Origin: Shewanella khirikhana
GTDB lineage: Bacteria; Pseudomonadota; Gammaproteobacteria; Enterobacterales; Shewanellaceae
Direction: 5' to 3'
Length of the DNA: 64,000 nt
Assembly (NCBI RefSeq): GCF_003957745.1
Contig: NZ_CP020373.1
Coordinates: forward strand, 2,899,501-2,963,500
The notes beneath the pieces are model-generated. The model made no database searches and had not been told where the DNA came from. It saw only the letters and a list, made by a program, of their open reading frames with translations. Made by a program: the position numbers and the translations under genes. Shown in pieces: positions 41,424 through 48,542 of this stretch. The first letter of the stretch is position 1, and each line of letters opens with the position of its first letter.

Positions 41424-43109
41424 ATGAGTTTTGCCTCTCTGGGACTGTCGGCTCCCATCCTCAAAGCCCTCGATCATAAGGGCTATAAAACCCCCTCTCC
41501 CATTCAGGCGCAGGCAATTCCTGTGGTACTGAAAGGACGGGATCTGCTTGCCGCAGCCCAAACAGGCACCGGCAAGACTGCCGGCTTTACCCTGCCCTTG
41601 CTGGAATTACTGTCTCAAACCCAAAAGGCCGGCCCCAAGCAGGTTCGAGCGCTTATTCTGACGCCAACCCGCGAACTGGCTGCGCAAATCGGTGAAAACA
41701 TCCACGCTTACAGCAAGTTCTTGCCACTCAAGAGCACAGTAGTATTCGGTGGCGTGGGCATTAGCCCGCAGATCACCACCCTGCGCCGCGGTGTAGACAT
41801 TCTGGTGGCCACCCCCGGACGCTTGCTCGACTTGCACCAGCAAGGTGTGGTGAGCTTTTCCGGACTGGATATTCTGGTTCTGGATGAAGCCGACCGCATG
41901 CTGGACATGGGCTTTATTCACGACATTCGCCGCATCCTCAAGCTGCTACCGGCCAAACGTCAGAACCTGCTGTTCTCCGCCACCTTTTCGGAAGAAATCC
42001 GCACCCTGGCCCACGGACTGCTGCACAACCCAGCCGAGGTGTCTGTTACGCCGAAAAACAGCGCCGCCGAAACCGTCAAGCAGTGGATTGTGCCGGTGGA
42101 CAAAACCAAGAAGCCCGCACTGCTGGCCGAGCTGACCCGCTTCTATCGCTGGCAGCAGGTACTGGTATTTTGCCGCACCAAACACGGCGCCAACCGTCTG
42201 GTACGCCAGATGGACGCAGAAGGCATTAAGGCCGCTGCCATTCACGGCAACAAGAGCCAGAACGCCCGTACCCAGGCGCTGGCCGACTTTAAGCGCGGCG
42301 CCATTCGGATGCTGATTGCCACCGACATCGCCGCCCGTGGTATCGACATTAACGAACTGCCCAACGTGGTGAACTTCGAACTGCCCCACGTGCCGGAAGA
42401 CTATGTGCACCGCATCGGCCGTACCGGCCGCGCCGGTGCCAGCGGTGAAGCCGCGTCACTGGTATCCAGTGAAGAAGCCAAGCAATTAAGGGATATCGAA
42501 CGACTGATCAAGCAGTCGCTGCCACGCAAAGAATTTGTGGGTTTTGAGCCGGTTCACGGCCTGCCCGCCAGCGAAAATCAGGGCAAGTCCAAGCCAGGCA
42601 ATAAGCAGGGTGGCAAGCCCGGCAATAACAGCCAGGGCCGCAAACCTCAGGGCCAGGGCCGCAATGCTCAGCCCAAGCAGCGTCAGGGCAGCCGAGCGCA
42701 GGAAGAGCGCAACCAGCAGGACAGAAGCCAATCCCGCAGCGAACAGCAACGCCGCGAAAGAGGCGGTAACGACCAGGCTCGCACTGACAAGCCGAGAAGT
42801 GATAAGCCGCGAAGTGACAAGCCGAGAAGTGACAAGCCGCGCACAGACAAGCCCCGCAGCGATCGCTCCCGTGCTGAGCATGGCAGCAGCGACAAAGCTC
42901 GTAGCGACAGTTTCCGTAACGGTAGTCCCCGCAATGACAGTTCCCGTAGCGACAGCAACCGTCAAAGCGGCGCTCGCAATGACCGCTCGAATACAGACAG
43001 AGCGGCAAACAGCAAACCCCGCAGCGGCAATCGAGCTCAAGGCCAGCACTCACAAGGCCAGCAGCGCCCGCGCAGCAATGCCAAAGTTGGCGATCGCAAT
43101 CAGGGCTGA
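41424..43109 (+). CDS. rhlE: DEAD-box ATP-dependent RNA helicase, RhlE-like
   Basis: The 561-residue protein contains a full helicase core (about 1-365): AQTGTGKTAGF (Walker A), PTRELAAQI, VLDEADRMLDMGF (DEAD), SATFS, and HRIGRTGRAG. A long basic tail (about 380-561) rich in Arg, Ser, Gln, Asp and Lys follows, partly built of RSDKP repeats encoded by 15-bp units (42786-42860). RhlE proteins remodel ribosomal and messenger RNA, and the tail would bind RNA. ATG at 41424 gives the usual MSFASLGLSAPI start. Confidence 0.9.
   Translation: MSFASLGLSAPILKALDHKGYKTPSPIQAQAIPVVLKGRDLLAAAQTGTGKTAGFTLPLLELLSQTQKAGPKQVRALILTPTRELAAQIGENIHAYSKFLPLKSTVVFGGVGISPQITTLRRGVDILVATPGRLLDLHQQGVVSFSGLDILVLDEADRMLDMGFIHDIRRILKLLPAKRQNLLFSATFSEEIRTLAHGLLHNPAEVSVTPKNSAAETVKQWIVPVDKTKKPALLAELTRFYRWQQVLVFCRTKHGANRLVRQMDAEGIKAAAIHGNKSQNARTQALADFKRGAIRMLIATDIAARGIDINELPNVVNFELPHVPEDYVHRIGRTGRAGASGEAASLVSSEEAKQLRDIERLIKQSLPRKEFVGFEPVHGLPASENQGKSKPGNKQGGKPGNNSQGRKPQGQGRNAQPKQRQGSRAQEERNQQDRSQSRSEQQRRERGGNDQARTDKPRSDKPRSDKPRSDKPRTDKPRSDRSRAEHGSSDKARSDSFRNGSPRNDSSRSDSNRQSGARNDRSNTDRAANSKPRSGNRAQGQHSQGQQRPRSNAKVGDRNQG
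42786..42860 (+). repeat. Five tandem 15-bp repeats in rhlE
   Basis: Units GACAAGCCGAGAAGT, GATAAGCCGCGAAGT and close variants repeat five times in frame, encoding DKPRS/DKPRT pentapeptides in the RNA-binding tail. Confidence 0.85.
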
Positions 43110-43130
43110 TCTTTGCCCGGGCGAGACCAT

Positions 43131-43159
43131 AAAAAACCGGCCAATGGCCGGTTTTTTGT
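43131..43159. terminator. Bidirectional terminator between rhlE and the redoxin gene
   Basis: AAAAAACCGGCC pairs with GGCCGGTTTTTT around AAT. It ends the two convergent transcription units. Confidence 0.88.
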
Positions 43160-43187
43160 TTGAGGGAAGAGTCACCAAGGCCGCTTG

Positions 43188-43754
43188 TTATAACTGGCAG
43201 AGCCTGTCGTTACATAACTCAGCACCTGAATCGGCTGACATGCCAGAGTCTGAAGCCTCACGCCTATTAACCTTCCCTCCCAGCAGAGCCTCTTGCATCA
43301 GCAGGGCACCTATCGCCTTACCGAGCTTCATATCTTCCAGCGGCCCAAGATGTTGCATCCGCACCCGCCCGTCTGCATCCAGCAGCACCAGGGTCGGCGT
43401 GCCCTGAAATCCCCAGCGGGCCATAGTCTCGGGAATGCGCCCGGCCGGACGGTCGATGGCGATGGGAAACCTGAGCCGATACTCATGCACAAAGGCCTGC
43501 AGCGCCTCCGGCCCCATCACCCCATGGTGCTCAAACACCGAGTGCAGCCCAATAATGGCAATGTCATCACCGAAGGTATTCGCCACCCGGGCAAGTTGCG
43601 GCAGACCATGGCTGATGCAGGCGGGGCACAGCATCTGAAAGACGTAAATCAGCAGAGGCTTGCCACGAAAATCCTCAAGGCTTAAGGGTTTTGGCGTATT
43701 CAGCCAGCCACTGACTGCAAGCTCTGGAGCGAGTGGAAATTCGATGTGCGACAT
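43188..43754 (-). CDS. TlpA/redoxin-like thiol-disulfide protein
   Basis: The 188-residue protein is thioredoxin-fold with active-site CPAC (FQMLCPACISHG) and the cis-Pro loop FQGTPTLVLLD. No signal peptide is visible, so it may act in the cytoplasm, unlike most TlpA proteins. A further Cys lies at about residue 182. The gene starts ten bases after the exported-protein gene that precedes it on the minus strand, with AAGGAGCCGTTT before its ATG, so the two form one operon controlled from the MarR promoter region. Confidence 0.8.
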   Translation of the reverse strand: MSHIEFPLAPELAVSGWLNTPKPLSLEDFRGKPLLIYVFQMLCPACISHGLPQLARVANTFGDDIAIIGLHSVFEHHGVMGPEALQAFVHEYRLRFPIAIDRPAGRIPETMARWGFQGTPTLVLLDADGRVRMQHLGPLEDMKLGKAIGALLMQEALLGGKVNRREASDSGMSADSGAELCNDRLCQL

Positions 43755-43764
43755 AAACGGCTCC

Positions 43765-44511
43765 TTAATGATTTACCTTACCCGGCAGACTCAGGTCGCC
43801 AGAGGCCACATCGAACACATCCACCACGCAAAACAGCGGCGCATGCAGATTGGCGCTGACTCTAAGCCCCGACGTCACCCCATCAAAGCTGGCGGACGTC
43901 ACAACATCGATATTGTCAAATGGCACCTTCACCTCGACTCTGTCGCCGCTCAGCAGCGGGTCAAAACCGGGGCTGTCGATATACAGGGGTAAACCGGGCC
44001 AGGTTTTGGGTAGCTTGGGGCGCGCTCCTTCGGGTATATCCTTCACCTTGAGCTTGCCGGGGCCGCACACGTCATCGGCTACCAATACCACCCAGTGGCT
44101 GTGCCACAGGTCGCCATCGTTGTCGGTGTTGTTATCGCCGTTTTCATCGAACAGCGGCGTATCGTCAAAGTCCGGGTGGCTCGCCACCGCCAGCGCCAGA
44201 ATGCCAGCCCCGGCGTCAAAGCCCACTTCACCACTGTCGATACTGGTCGGCCATACGTAGGCAAAGGCCGAAGCGCCCGCGAGCTTGCCACCGGCCTTGG
44301 GAATAAGGCTACCTGCTTCACCGGCAACCCCCATGTGGAAGGTAGCCACATTGCCCTTGGTGGTGATTTTGGCATGCACTAAGTCAAAGGCGGATTCTAT
44401 CGCCTTATCGGTTTTGGCCTGAATGCCGCCCTGATGGGCGCCGTGGCCAATGGCGGCTGCGCTGAACAGCAAACCTGACAGGGTTGCAATGGCGAGTTGT
44501 GATGGTTTCAT
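43765..44511 (-). CDS. Exported protein of unknown function under MarR-type control
   Basis: The 248-residue protein has a signal peptide (LSGLLFSAAAIG) followed by a His-containing N-terminus (HGAHQGG). Mature blocks include FDLVHAKITTKGNVATFHMGV, VASHPDFDDTPLFDENGDNN (an acidic, possibly Ca2+-binding loop) and DLWHSHWVVLVADD. The Asp- and His-rich composition suggests metal binding. I know no family name. The ATG at 44511 is chosen because AAGGAGATCC precedes it. It is divergent from the MarR gene and shares its compact operator region. Confidence 0.72.
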   Translation of the reverse strand: MKPSQLAIATLSGLLFSAAAIGHGAHQGGIQAKTDKAIESAFDLVHAKITTKGNVATFHMGVAGEAGSLIPKAGGKLAGASAFAYVWPTSIDSGEVGFDAGAGILALAVASHPDFDDTPLFDENGDNNTDNDGDLWHSHWVVLVADDVCGPGKLKVKDIPEGARPKLPKTWPGLPLYIDSPGFDPLLSGDRVEVKVPFDNIDVVTSASFDGVTSGLRVSANLHAPLFCVVDVFDVASGDLSLPGKVNH

Positions 44512-44525
44512 GGTGGATCTCCTTG

Positions 44526-44546
44526 ATTGTTTTGAGTCGAAACAAT
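44526..44546. promoter_or_regulatory. MarR-type operator 1 over the minus-strand promoter
   Basis: A 21-bp near-perfect palindrome has arms ATTGTTTTGA and TCGAAACAAT around a central G, with one mismatch. It overlaps the predicted -10 (TTTAAT, reading minus, 44545-44550) and start of the exported-protein operon, whose -35 TTGACA is at 44569-44574. Confidence 0.7.
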
Positions 44547-44575
44547 TAAAACCAAAATGATCCAGCCTTGTCAAT

Positions 44576-44596
44576 ATAGTTTCGAGGCGATACAAT
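44576..44596. promoter_or_regulatory. MarR-type operator 2 over the marR promoter
   Basis: This is a second copy of the same palindrome (arms ATAGTTTCGA and GCGATACAAT), starting exactly 50 bases after operator 1. It covers the spacer and -10 (TACAAT, 44591-44596) of the MarR promoter, whose -35 TTGTCA is at 44568-44573. The predicted start coincides with the ATG at 44603. Confidence 0.7.
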
Positions 44597-44602
44597 TATT
44601 TC

Positions 44603-45169
44603 ATGACCTCAGAAACCATCCAGATCCAGCAGTTGCTGGAACGCATTGCGGCGCTGCTGCGCGGCGAAAGGCGAAACAAATTAGTCGAGTTGGGGCTGCT
44701 TCCGGTGCAGTTCGATGCCCTGTGCTATCTGGGAGAGAGCAACCGCTACTCGGACACCCTGATGGCCCTGTGTGAGTACCTGGGCCAGACCAAGGGAACC
44801 GTGTCGCAAACCCTGAAAGTATTGGAGAAAAAGGGGCTGATTGAGCGCCAGGCCGACGCCAAAGACAAGCGGGTGGTGCACCTCAAACCCTCGGACGCCG
44901 GATTGGCACTGCTCAGCGAGCTGACCCAGTCTCCTCTGCTTTGTGCCTTGCACACAGAGCATGGAGTCGACAGCCGGCTGCAAGGCGCCCTCACTGAGCT
45001 GTTAAAGCAGCTGCAACAGGCCAATGGTGGCCGCGCCTTTGGTGTGTGCCGCCAGTGCCGCTACAACCAAAGCCCAACAGAAGGGCATTTCCAATGCGGC
45101 CTGACCGGTGATGCACTGTCTGAGGCGGATACCCGGCTTATCTGCCGTGAATATGAAGCTATTGATTAG
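44603..45169 (+). CDS. MarR-family regulator with a four-cysteine C-terminal tail
   Basis: The 188-residue protein has a MarR winged helix-turn-helix (about 35-105; LCEYLGQTKGTVSQTLKVLE is the recognition region, RQADAKDKRVVHLKP the wing). A C-terminal extension carries Cys149, Cys152, Cys165 and Cys181 (CRQC...C...C). That arrangement is unusual for MarR and suggests a metal or Fe-S sensor. There is no ribosome-binding site before the ATG. A -35/-10 pair puts the transcription start at the ATG itself, so the mRNA is probably leaderless. It is divergent from the exported protein/redoxin operon, its likely target. Confidence 0.85.
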   Translation: MTSETIQIQQLLERIAALLRGERRNKLVELGLLPVQFDALCYLGESNRYSDTLMALCEYLGQTKGTVSQTLKVLEKKGLIERQADAKDKRVVHLKPSDAGLALLSELTQSPLLCALHTEHGVDSRLQGALTELLKQLQQANGGRAFGVCRQCRYNQSPTEGHFQCGLTGDALSEADTRLICREYEAID

Positions 45170-45175
45170 CAAATA

Positions 45176-45200
45176 AAAACCGGCATTACGCCGGTTTTTT
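45176..45200. terminator. Bidirectional terminator between the MarR and MerR genes
   Basis: AAAACCGGC pairs with GCCGGTTTT around ATTAC and is followed by T. It serves the two convergent genes. Confidence 0.85.
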
Positions 45201-45217
45201 TCTGACACTGTGTAAGC

Positions 45218-46015
45218 TCAATCGTTTGCCGCGTAGGCCAGCAGACCATCGTGCATCAGCGCTGCGGTGCCTTCACCGAAGCGGTCGTAAAATTGCCTGA
45301 ACCTGTCGTCGGCAAGGTACATAGCCGCCAGCATGGGAAGCCGCGCTTTGGGGCACTCACCATTGGCACTGAGCCAACGATGCTGACGCTGCATCAGCGC
45401 CTGCACCTTCTCAGATCCGGGCGACTCCCCCAATAAGCCGGCAAGCGCCATGGCAATGGCTTCACCTTCTGCGTCCAGCACCGCCTTTTGCGATGGCGTC
45501 AGCCCATCCCTGCCGCTGCCGCCTTTGGCAACAGCTTCCTCACCCCACTTTGCTACCGCTTCTTTACGCAGGGTTTCTTCGCTGCGCGCCTTGTCACTGA
45601 AGTCGCTGAAAAGCGCCGTTGCTGCATGTTTATCTGTCATCCAAGACTCCTGCGGCCCGTTCTCGAGCCTGTCGATGGCCAATGCCAGCATGCCCCGCAG
45701 TTTTTCAAAGTGGGCGATGCGGCCGCCAAGCTGTTGATATTGTTCTTTAAGGCAGGCGAGCATCTGTTGATCTGTGCCCTGCTGAGGGCTATTCCCAGGG
45801 CTGTGCATCAGCGCTTTGATATCGGCGAGTTTGAGCCCCAGCTCCCGATACATCAGGATTTGCTGAAGTTGGATAAGCTCCCTGTCACCGTAAATCCGGT
45901 AGCCTCCGGCACTGCGACCACTGGGGCACAATAGCCCTGTTTCATCATAGTGATGCAGGGTTCGCACACTCACCCCGGCCAATCTGGCCAGATCACTGAC
46001 ACTGTACTGCGCCAC
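45218..46015 (-). CDS. MerR-family regulator with TipAS-type ligand domain
   Basis: The 265-residue protein has a MerR DNA-binding domain (SVSDLARLAGVSVRTLHHYDE, about 4-24, and SAGGYRIYGDRELIQLQQIL). A dimerisation coiled coil follows (about 75-115), then a TipAS-like helical effector domain (WLSANGECPKARLPMLAAMY and FRQFYDRFGEGTAALMHDGL) that in relatives binds bulky drugs or thiopeptides. It would activate its own promoter by twisting a long spacer. The matching operator is at 46080. Confidence 0.87.
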   Translation of the reverse strand: MAQYSVSDLARLAGVSVRTLHHYDETGLLCPSGRSAGGYRIYGDRELIQLQQILMYRELGLKLADIKALMHSPGNSPQQGTDQQMLACLKEQYQQLGGRIAHFEKLRGMLALAIDRLENGPQESWMTDKHAATALFSDFSDKARSEETLRKEAVAKWGEEAVAKGGSGRDGLTPSQKAVLDAEGEAIAMALAGLLGESPGSEKVQALMQRQHRWLSANGECPKARLPMLAAMYLADDRFRQFYDRFGEGTAALMHDGLLAYAAND

Positions 46016-46079
46016 ACGCTCTCCTTAAAAACCGTCCATACATCCGTGTTCTAACCGAACACCACAGCGAGTCTTGAGC

Positions 46080-46094
46080 CTCACGTAACGTGAG
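46080..46094 (-). promoter_or_regulatory. MerR-type operator in a 19-bp spacer
   Basis: CTCACGTAACGTGAG is a perfect 7-1-7 palindrome. Reading minus, it sits between TTGCGT (-35-like, 46097-46102) and AAGACT (-10-like), separated by exactly 19 bases. A long 19-20 bp spacer containing a palindrome is the hallmark of MerR-controlled promoters and points to autoregulation of the gene at 45218-46015. Confidence 0.6.
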
Positions 46095-46269
46095 ACGCAA
46101 GCTAATTTTTCAATCCCGATAATAATAATTCAAAGCAAAAAATCAGACTTATTAATGACTCACACCTCAATTGACAACGCTGTCATAAATGTGCAAATAA
46201 TAACCTGCGGGATAAGGATGTACCCGCTTCCTGCAAATCCGCAGGATGACTATTAAAAGGATATTTACA

Positions 46270-46512
46270 ATGAAAAAAGCTTTATTGACCCTGATTACTG
46301 TTGGTGCTTTCGCCTCCGCCGCAGCTTATGCTGGCACAACTTATGGAACAACATACCACTCGGCATACGGAACTTCTGAAAGCCAAGCCAGAAGTAATGC
46401 TCTTGGTGCAGCAAAATATGCAAGGCCAGATGCTACAGCCTATGGAATATCAAGCTGCTATAACATGCACGTTGGTCCTGGGTGGCAATGCACCGCATGG
46501 GCTTACAAGTAA
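46270..46512 (+). CDS. Small secreted protein with unusual base composition
   Basis: The 80-residue product has a clean signal peptide (LLTLITVGAFASAAAYA) and a short mature part rich in Thr, Tyr, Ser, Ala and Gly (GTTYGTTYHSAYGTSESQAR), with two Cys (SSCYNMHVGPGWQC) that could form a disulfide. The gene and its upstream region are visibly AT-richer than neighbours. ATG at 46270 follows AAAAGGATATTTACA. No family is recognised; it is probably periplasmic or secreted. Confidence 0.72.
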   Translation: MKKALLTLITVGAFASAAAYAGTTYGTTYHSAYGTSESQARSNALGAAKYARPDATAYGISSCYNMHVGPGWQCTAWAYK

Positions 46513-46602
46513 AAAGGTAAATTTGCCCTCACTTTTTTAAGTGAGGGCTCAGATGGGGCGTGATGTACGGTAAAACAGATCCTTAACATGGAGAAGTTTT
46601 GA

Positions 46603-46914
46603 ATGCCCCTAACCAAAATCACCTTTTTCGAGCGGTTCGAGCCGATTATTCTGAGTGGCGACAAGACCATCACCATCCGCGATCAAGCCGAGAGCCACTA
46701 CGTACCCGGCACCCGGGTGGCGGTGCACACACTGGAAACGGACCGCTGGTTTTGTGATATCGACATTATCTCGGTCACGCCGGTGAGCTTCGATGAGCTG
46801 ACCGAAGAACACGCCCGTCAGGAGTACCTGACACTGGACGCGTTAAAGCCGCTTATCCGTGAGATTTACCCCGGTATCGATTCGCTGTATGTGATTGAAT
46901 ACCGCCTCGCCTGA
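46603..46914 (+). CDS. yqfB: ASCH-domain N4-acetylcytidine amidohydrolase YqfB
   Basis: The 103-residue ASCH-domain protein aligns by eye with E. coli YqfB: ITFFERFEPIILSGDKTITIRDQAE at the start, including the Lys/Thr/Arg catalytic region, and LTEEHARQEYLTLDALKPLI toward the end. YqfB hydrolyses N4-acetylcytidine to cytidine. ATG at 46603 has GGAG nine bases upstream. It is monocistronic and convergent with amt. Confidence 0.88.
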   Translation: MPLTKITFFERFEPIILSGDKTITIRDQAESHYVPGTRVAVHTLETDRWFCDIDIISVTPVSFDELTEEHARQEYLTLDALKPLIREIYPGIDSLYVIEYRLA

Positions 46915-46960
46915 ATTAGCGCGGCAGCGCCTGGATATCTTCGACTAAGCCGAAAAGCAA

Positions 46961-46985
46961 AAAGGCAAGGGAAGCCCTTGCCTTT
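46961..46985. terminator. Hairpin between yqfB and amt
   Basis: AAAGGCAAGGG pairs with CCCTTGCCTTT around AAG. The stem is nearly perfect; only short A and T runs flank it, and it lies between convergent genes. Confidence 0.7.
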
Positions 46986-47012
46986 GCCTGCCGCATGATA
47001 ATCACAGCCCAC

Positions 47013-48215
47013 TCAGCGAAATGACTCCCGCTCGGGGGATGCGCTTATCTTATGAATGGCGAGGTCAGCGCCTATGTATTCCTGCTCCTCATCGAGGCGA
47101 ATGCCGGTGAGCTTTTTCAGCGCGCCGTAGACTACAAGGCCGCCCAGCAGCGCCACCGCAATCCCCATCAGGGTGCCAACCACCTGAGTCACCAGGGATA
47201 CGCCGCCAGCACCGCCCAGCGCCTCCAGACCAAAAATCCCCGCCGCTATGCCGCCCCAGGCACCACAGAGGCCATGCAGTGGCCACACCCCAAGCACATC
47301 ATCAATCTTCCAGCGGTTTTGGGTGGCAGTAAACAGCCACACAAACAGGGCGCCAGCCACAGCGCCCACCACCAGGCTGCCGAGTGGATGCATGATGTCA
47401 GAGCCGGCGCACACCGCCACCAGGCCCGCCAGCGGGCCGTTATGAATGAAGCCGGGGTCGTTGCGGCCAAACAGCATGGCGGTGAGAGTGCCGCCCACCA
47501 TGGCCATCAGCGAGTTAAGCGCCACCAGTCCGGAAATCCCTTCCACTTTTTGCGCGCTCATCACGTTAAAACCAAACCAGCCCACAATCAAAATCCAGGC
47601 ACCCAGGGCCAGAAAAGGGATGCTGGACGGCGGGAAGGCAGTCATCAAACCGTCTTTGTGATAGCGCCCCTTGCGGGCACCCAGCATCAGCACTGCGGCA
47701 AGACCAATCCAGCCCCCCACCGAGTGCACCACCACTGATCCGGCAAAGTCGTGGAATGGCGCGCCAAACCACTGACTCAGGCTGTCCTGTACGCCGTAGT
47801 TGTTGTTCCAAATCATGCCTTCAAACAGTGGGTACACAAAGCCCACCAGCAAAAAGGTCGCCAGCAGTTGCGGCTTGAATCTGGCACGCTCGGCAATGCC
47901 GCCGGACACAATGGCCGGGATGGCGGCAGCGAAGGTCAGCAGAAAGAAGAACTTCACCATCTCATAGCCATTATCCAGCGACAGCTCAGACACAGGCGCA
48001 TAAAAATTCACCCCGTAGGCAATGCCGTAGCCAATAAAGAAGTACGCCATGGCTGAGACACAGAAGTCGGTGAGAATTTTCACCAGCGCATTGACCTGAT
48101 TTTTACGCCGCACCGTACCCAGCTCCAAAAACGCAAACCCGGCGTGCATGGCCAAAATCATGATGGCCCCCAGCAGAATAAACAGCACATCTGTGCCCGC
48201 TTTCAATGACTCCAC
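47013..48215 (-). CDS. amt: Ammonium transporter, Amt family
   Basis: The 400-residue membrane protein has eleven helices and Amt landmarks: FHDFAGSVVVHSVGG with the pore His, ARKGRYHKDG, and LGVWPLHGLCGAWGGIAAGIFG with the second twin His. It carries ammonium across the inner membrane. The start is GTG at 48215 with GGGGGAT upstream; a longer frame reaching 48368 has no good start signal and would run through the promoter. A sigma-54-type promoter and NtrC sites lie upstream, so it is probably induced by nitrogen limitation. No glnK is adjacent in this window. Confidence 0.92.
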   Translation of the reverse strand: MESLKAGTDVLFILLGAIMILAMHAGFAFLELGTVRRKNQVNALVKILTDFCVSAMAYFFIGYGIAYGVNFYAPVSELSLDNGYEMVKFFFLLTFAAAIPAIVSGGIAERARFKPQLLATFLLVGFVYPLFEGMIWNNNYGVQDSLSQWFGAPFHDFAGSVVVHSVGGWIGLAAVLMLGARKGRYHKDGLMTAFPPSSIPFLALGAWILIVGWFGFNVMSAQKVEGISGLVALNSLMAMVGGTLTAMLFGRNDPGFIHNGPLAGLVAVCAGSDIMHPLGSLVVGAVAGALFVWLFTATQNRWKIDDVLGVWPLHGLCGAWGGIAAGIFGLEALGGAGGVSLVTQVVGTLMGIAVALLGGLVVYGALKKLTGIRLDEEQEYIGADLAIHKISASPERESFR

Positions 48216-48272
48216 CTTGTATCCCCCAAAGTCGGGCACCAATTGATGCCAAAATGTTAATGAATGGCAGAA

Positions 48273-48288
48273 TTCAAAAAGCAGGCCA
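48273..48288 (-). promoter_or_regulatory. Sigma-54-like (-24/-12) promoter for amt
   Basis: Reading minus, TGGCCTGCTTTTTGAA matches the -24 TGGC and the -12 TTG at correct spacing; the consensus TTGCA is TTGAA here. It predicts a transcription start about 47 bases before the amt GTG. Confidence 0.5.
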
Positions 48289-48404
48289 GACTGGCAGCGC
48301 CTTATGCCTTGGGGCATCAGCCCCGCCCACGCGCCATTGCAGTGCAGCCACGCGCAAATAAAGTGCATAAAAAATCACTTGGCAGCGCACTCAATTGGTG
48401 CCTT

Positions 48405-48434
48405 CGCACCAAAAGCGTGCACCAATTAAGTGCA
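48405..48434. promoter_or_regulatory. Paired NtrC-type binding sites upstream of amt
   Basis: TGCACCAATTAAGTGCA (48418-48434) is a perfect match to the NtrC consensus (TGCACY, five bases, RGTGCA). CGCACCAAAAGCGTGCA (48405-48421) matches it with small deviations and shares four bases with the first. They lie roughly 130 bases upstream of the sigma-54-like promoter, an enhancer-like distance. Confidence 0.65.
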
Positions 48435-48542
48435 CAATCCGCAACGACCTGCGGCTGACGAATGGTCGCTACTGCGAACAAGGATTGACCTTCTTGGTTA
48501 AATCTGTGACAAACAAAGCTGATATCAACATAAGGAATGTGA

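Larger units (their letters stand above)
48216..48542. other. Regulatory gap between amt and the divergent phzF-like gene
   Basis: This gap holds no gene that I can support. It contains a sigma-54-like promoter (48273-48288, minus), two overlapping NtrC-type sites (48405-48434), and the AAGGAATGTGA ribosome-binding site of the divergent gene. Confidence 0.6.

Noticed and set aside
48216..48368. Longer N-terminus for the ammonium transporter
   Set aside because: The extension has no good start signal and crosses a sigma-54-like promoter; GTG 48215 has a strong ribosome-binding site.
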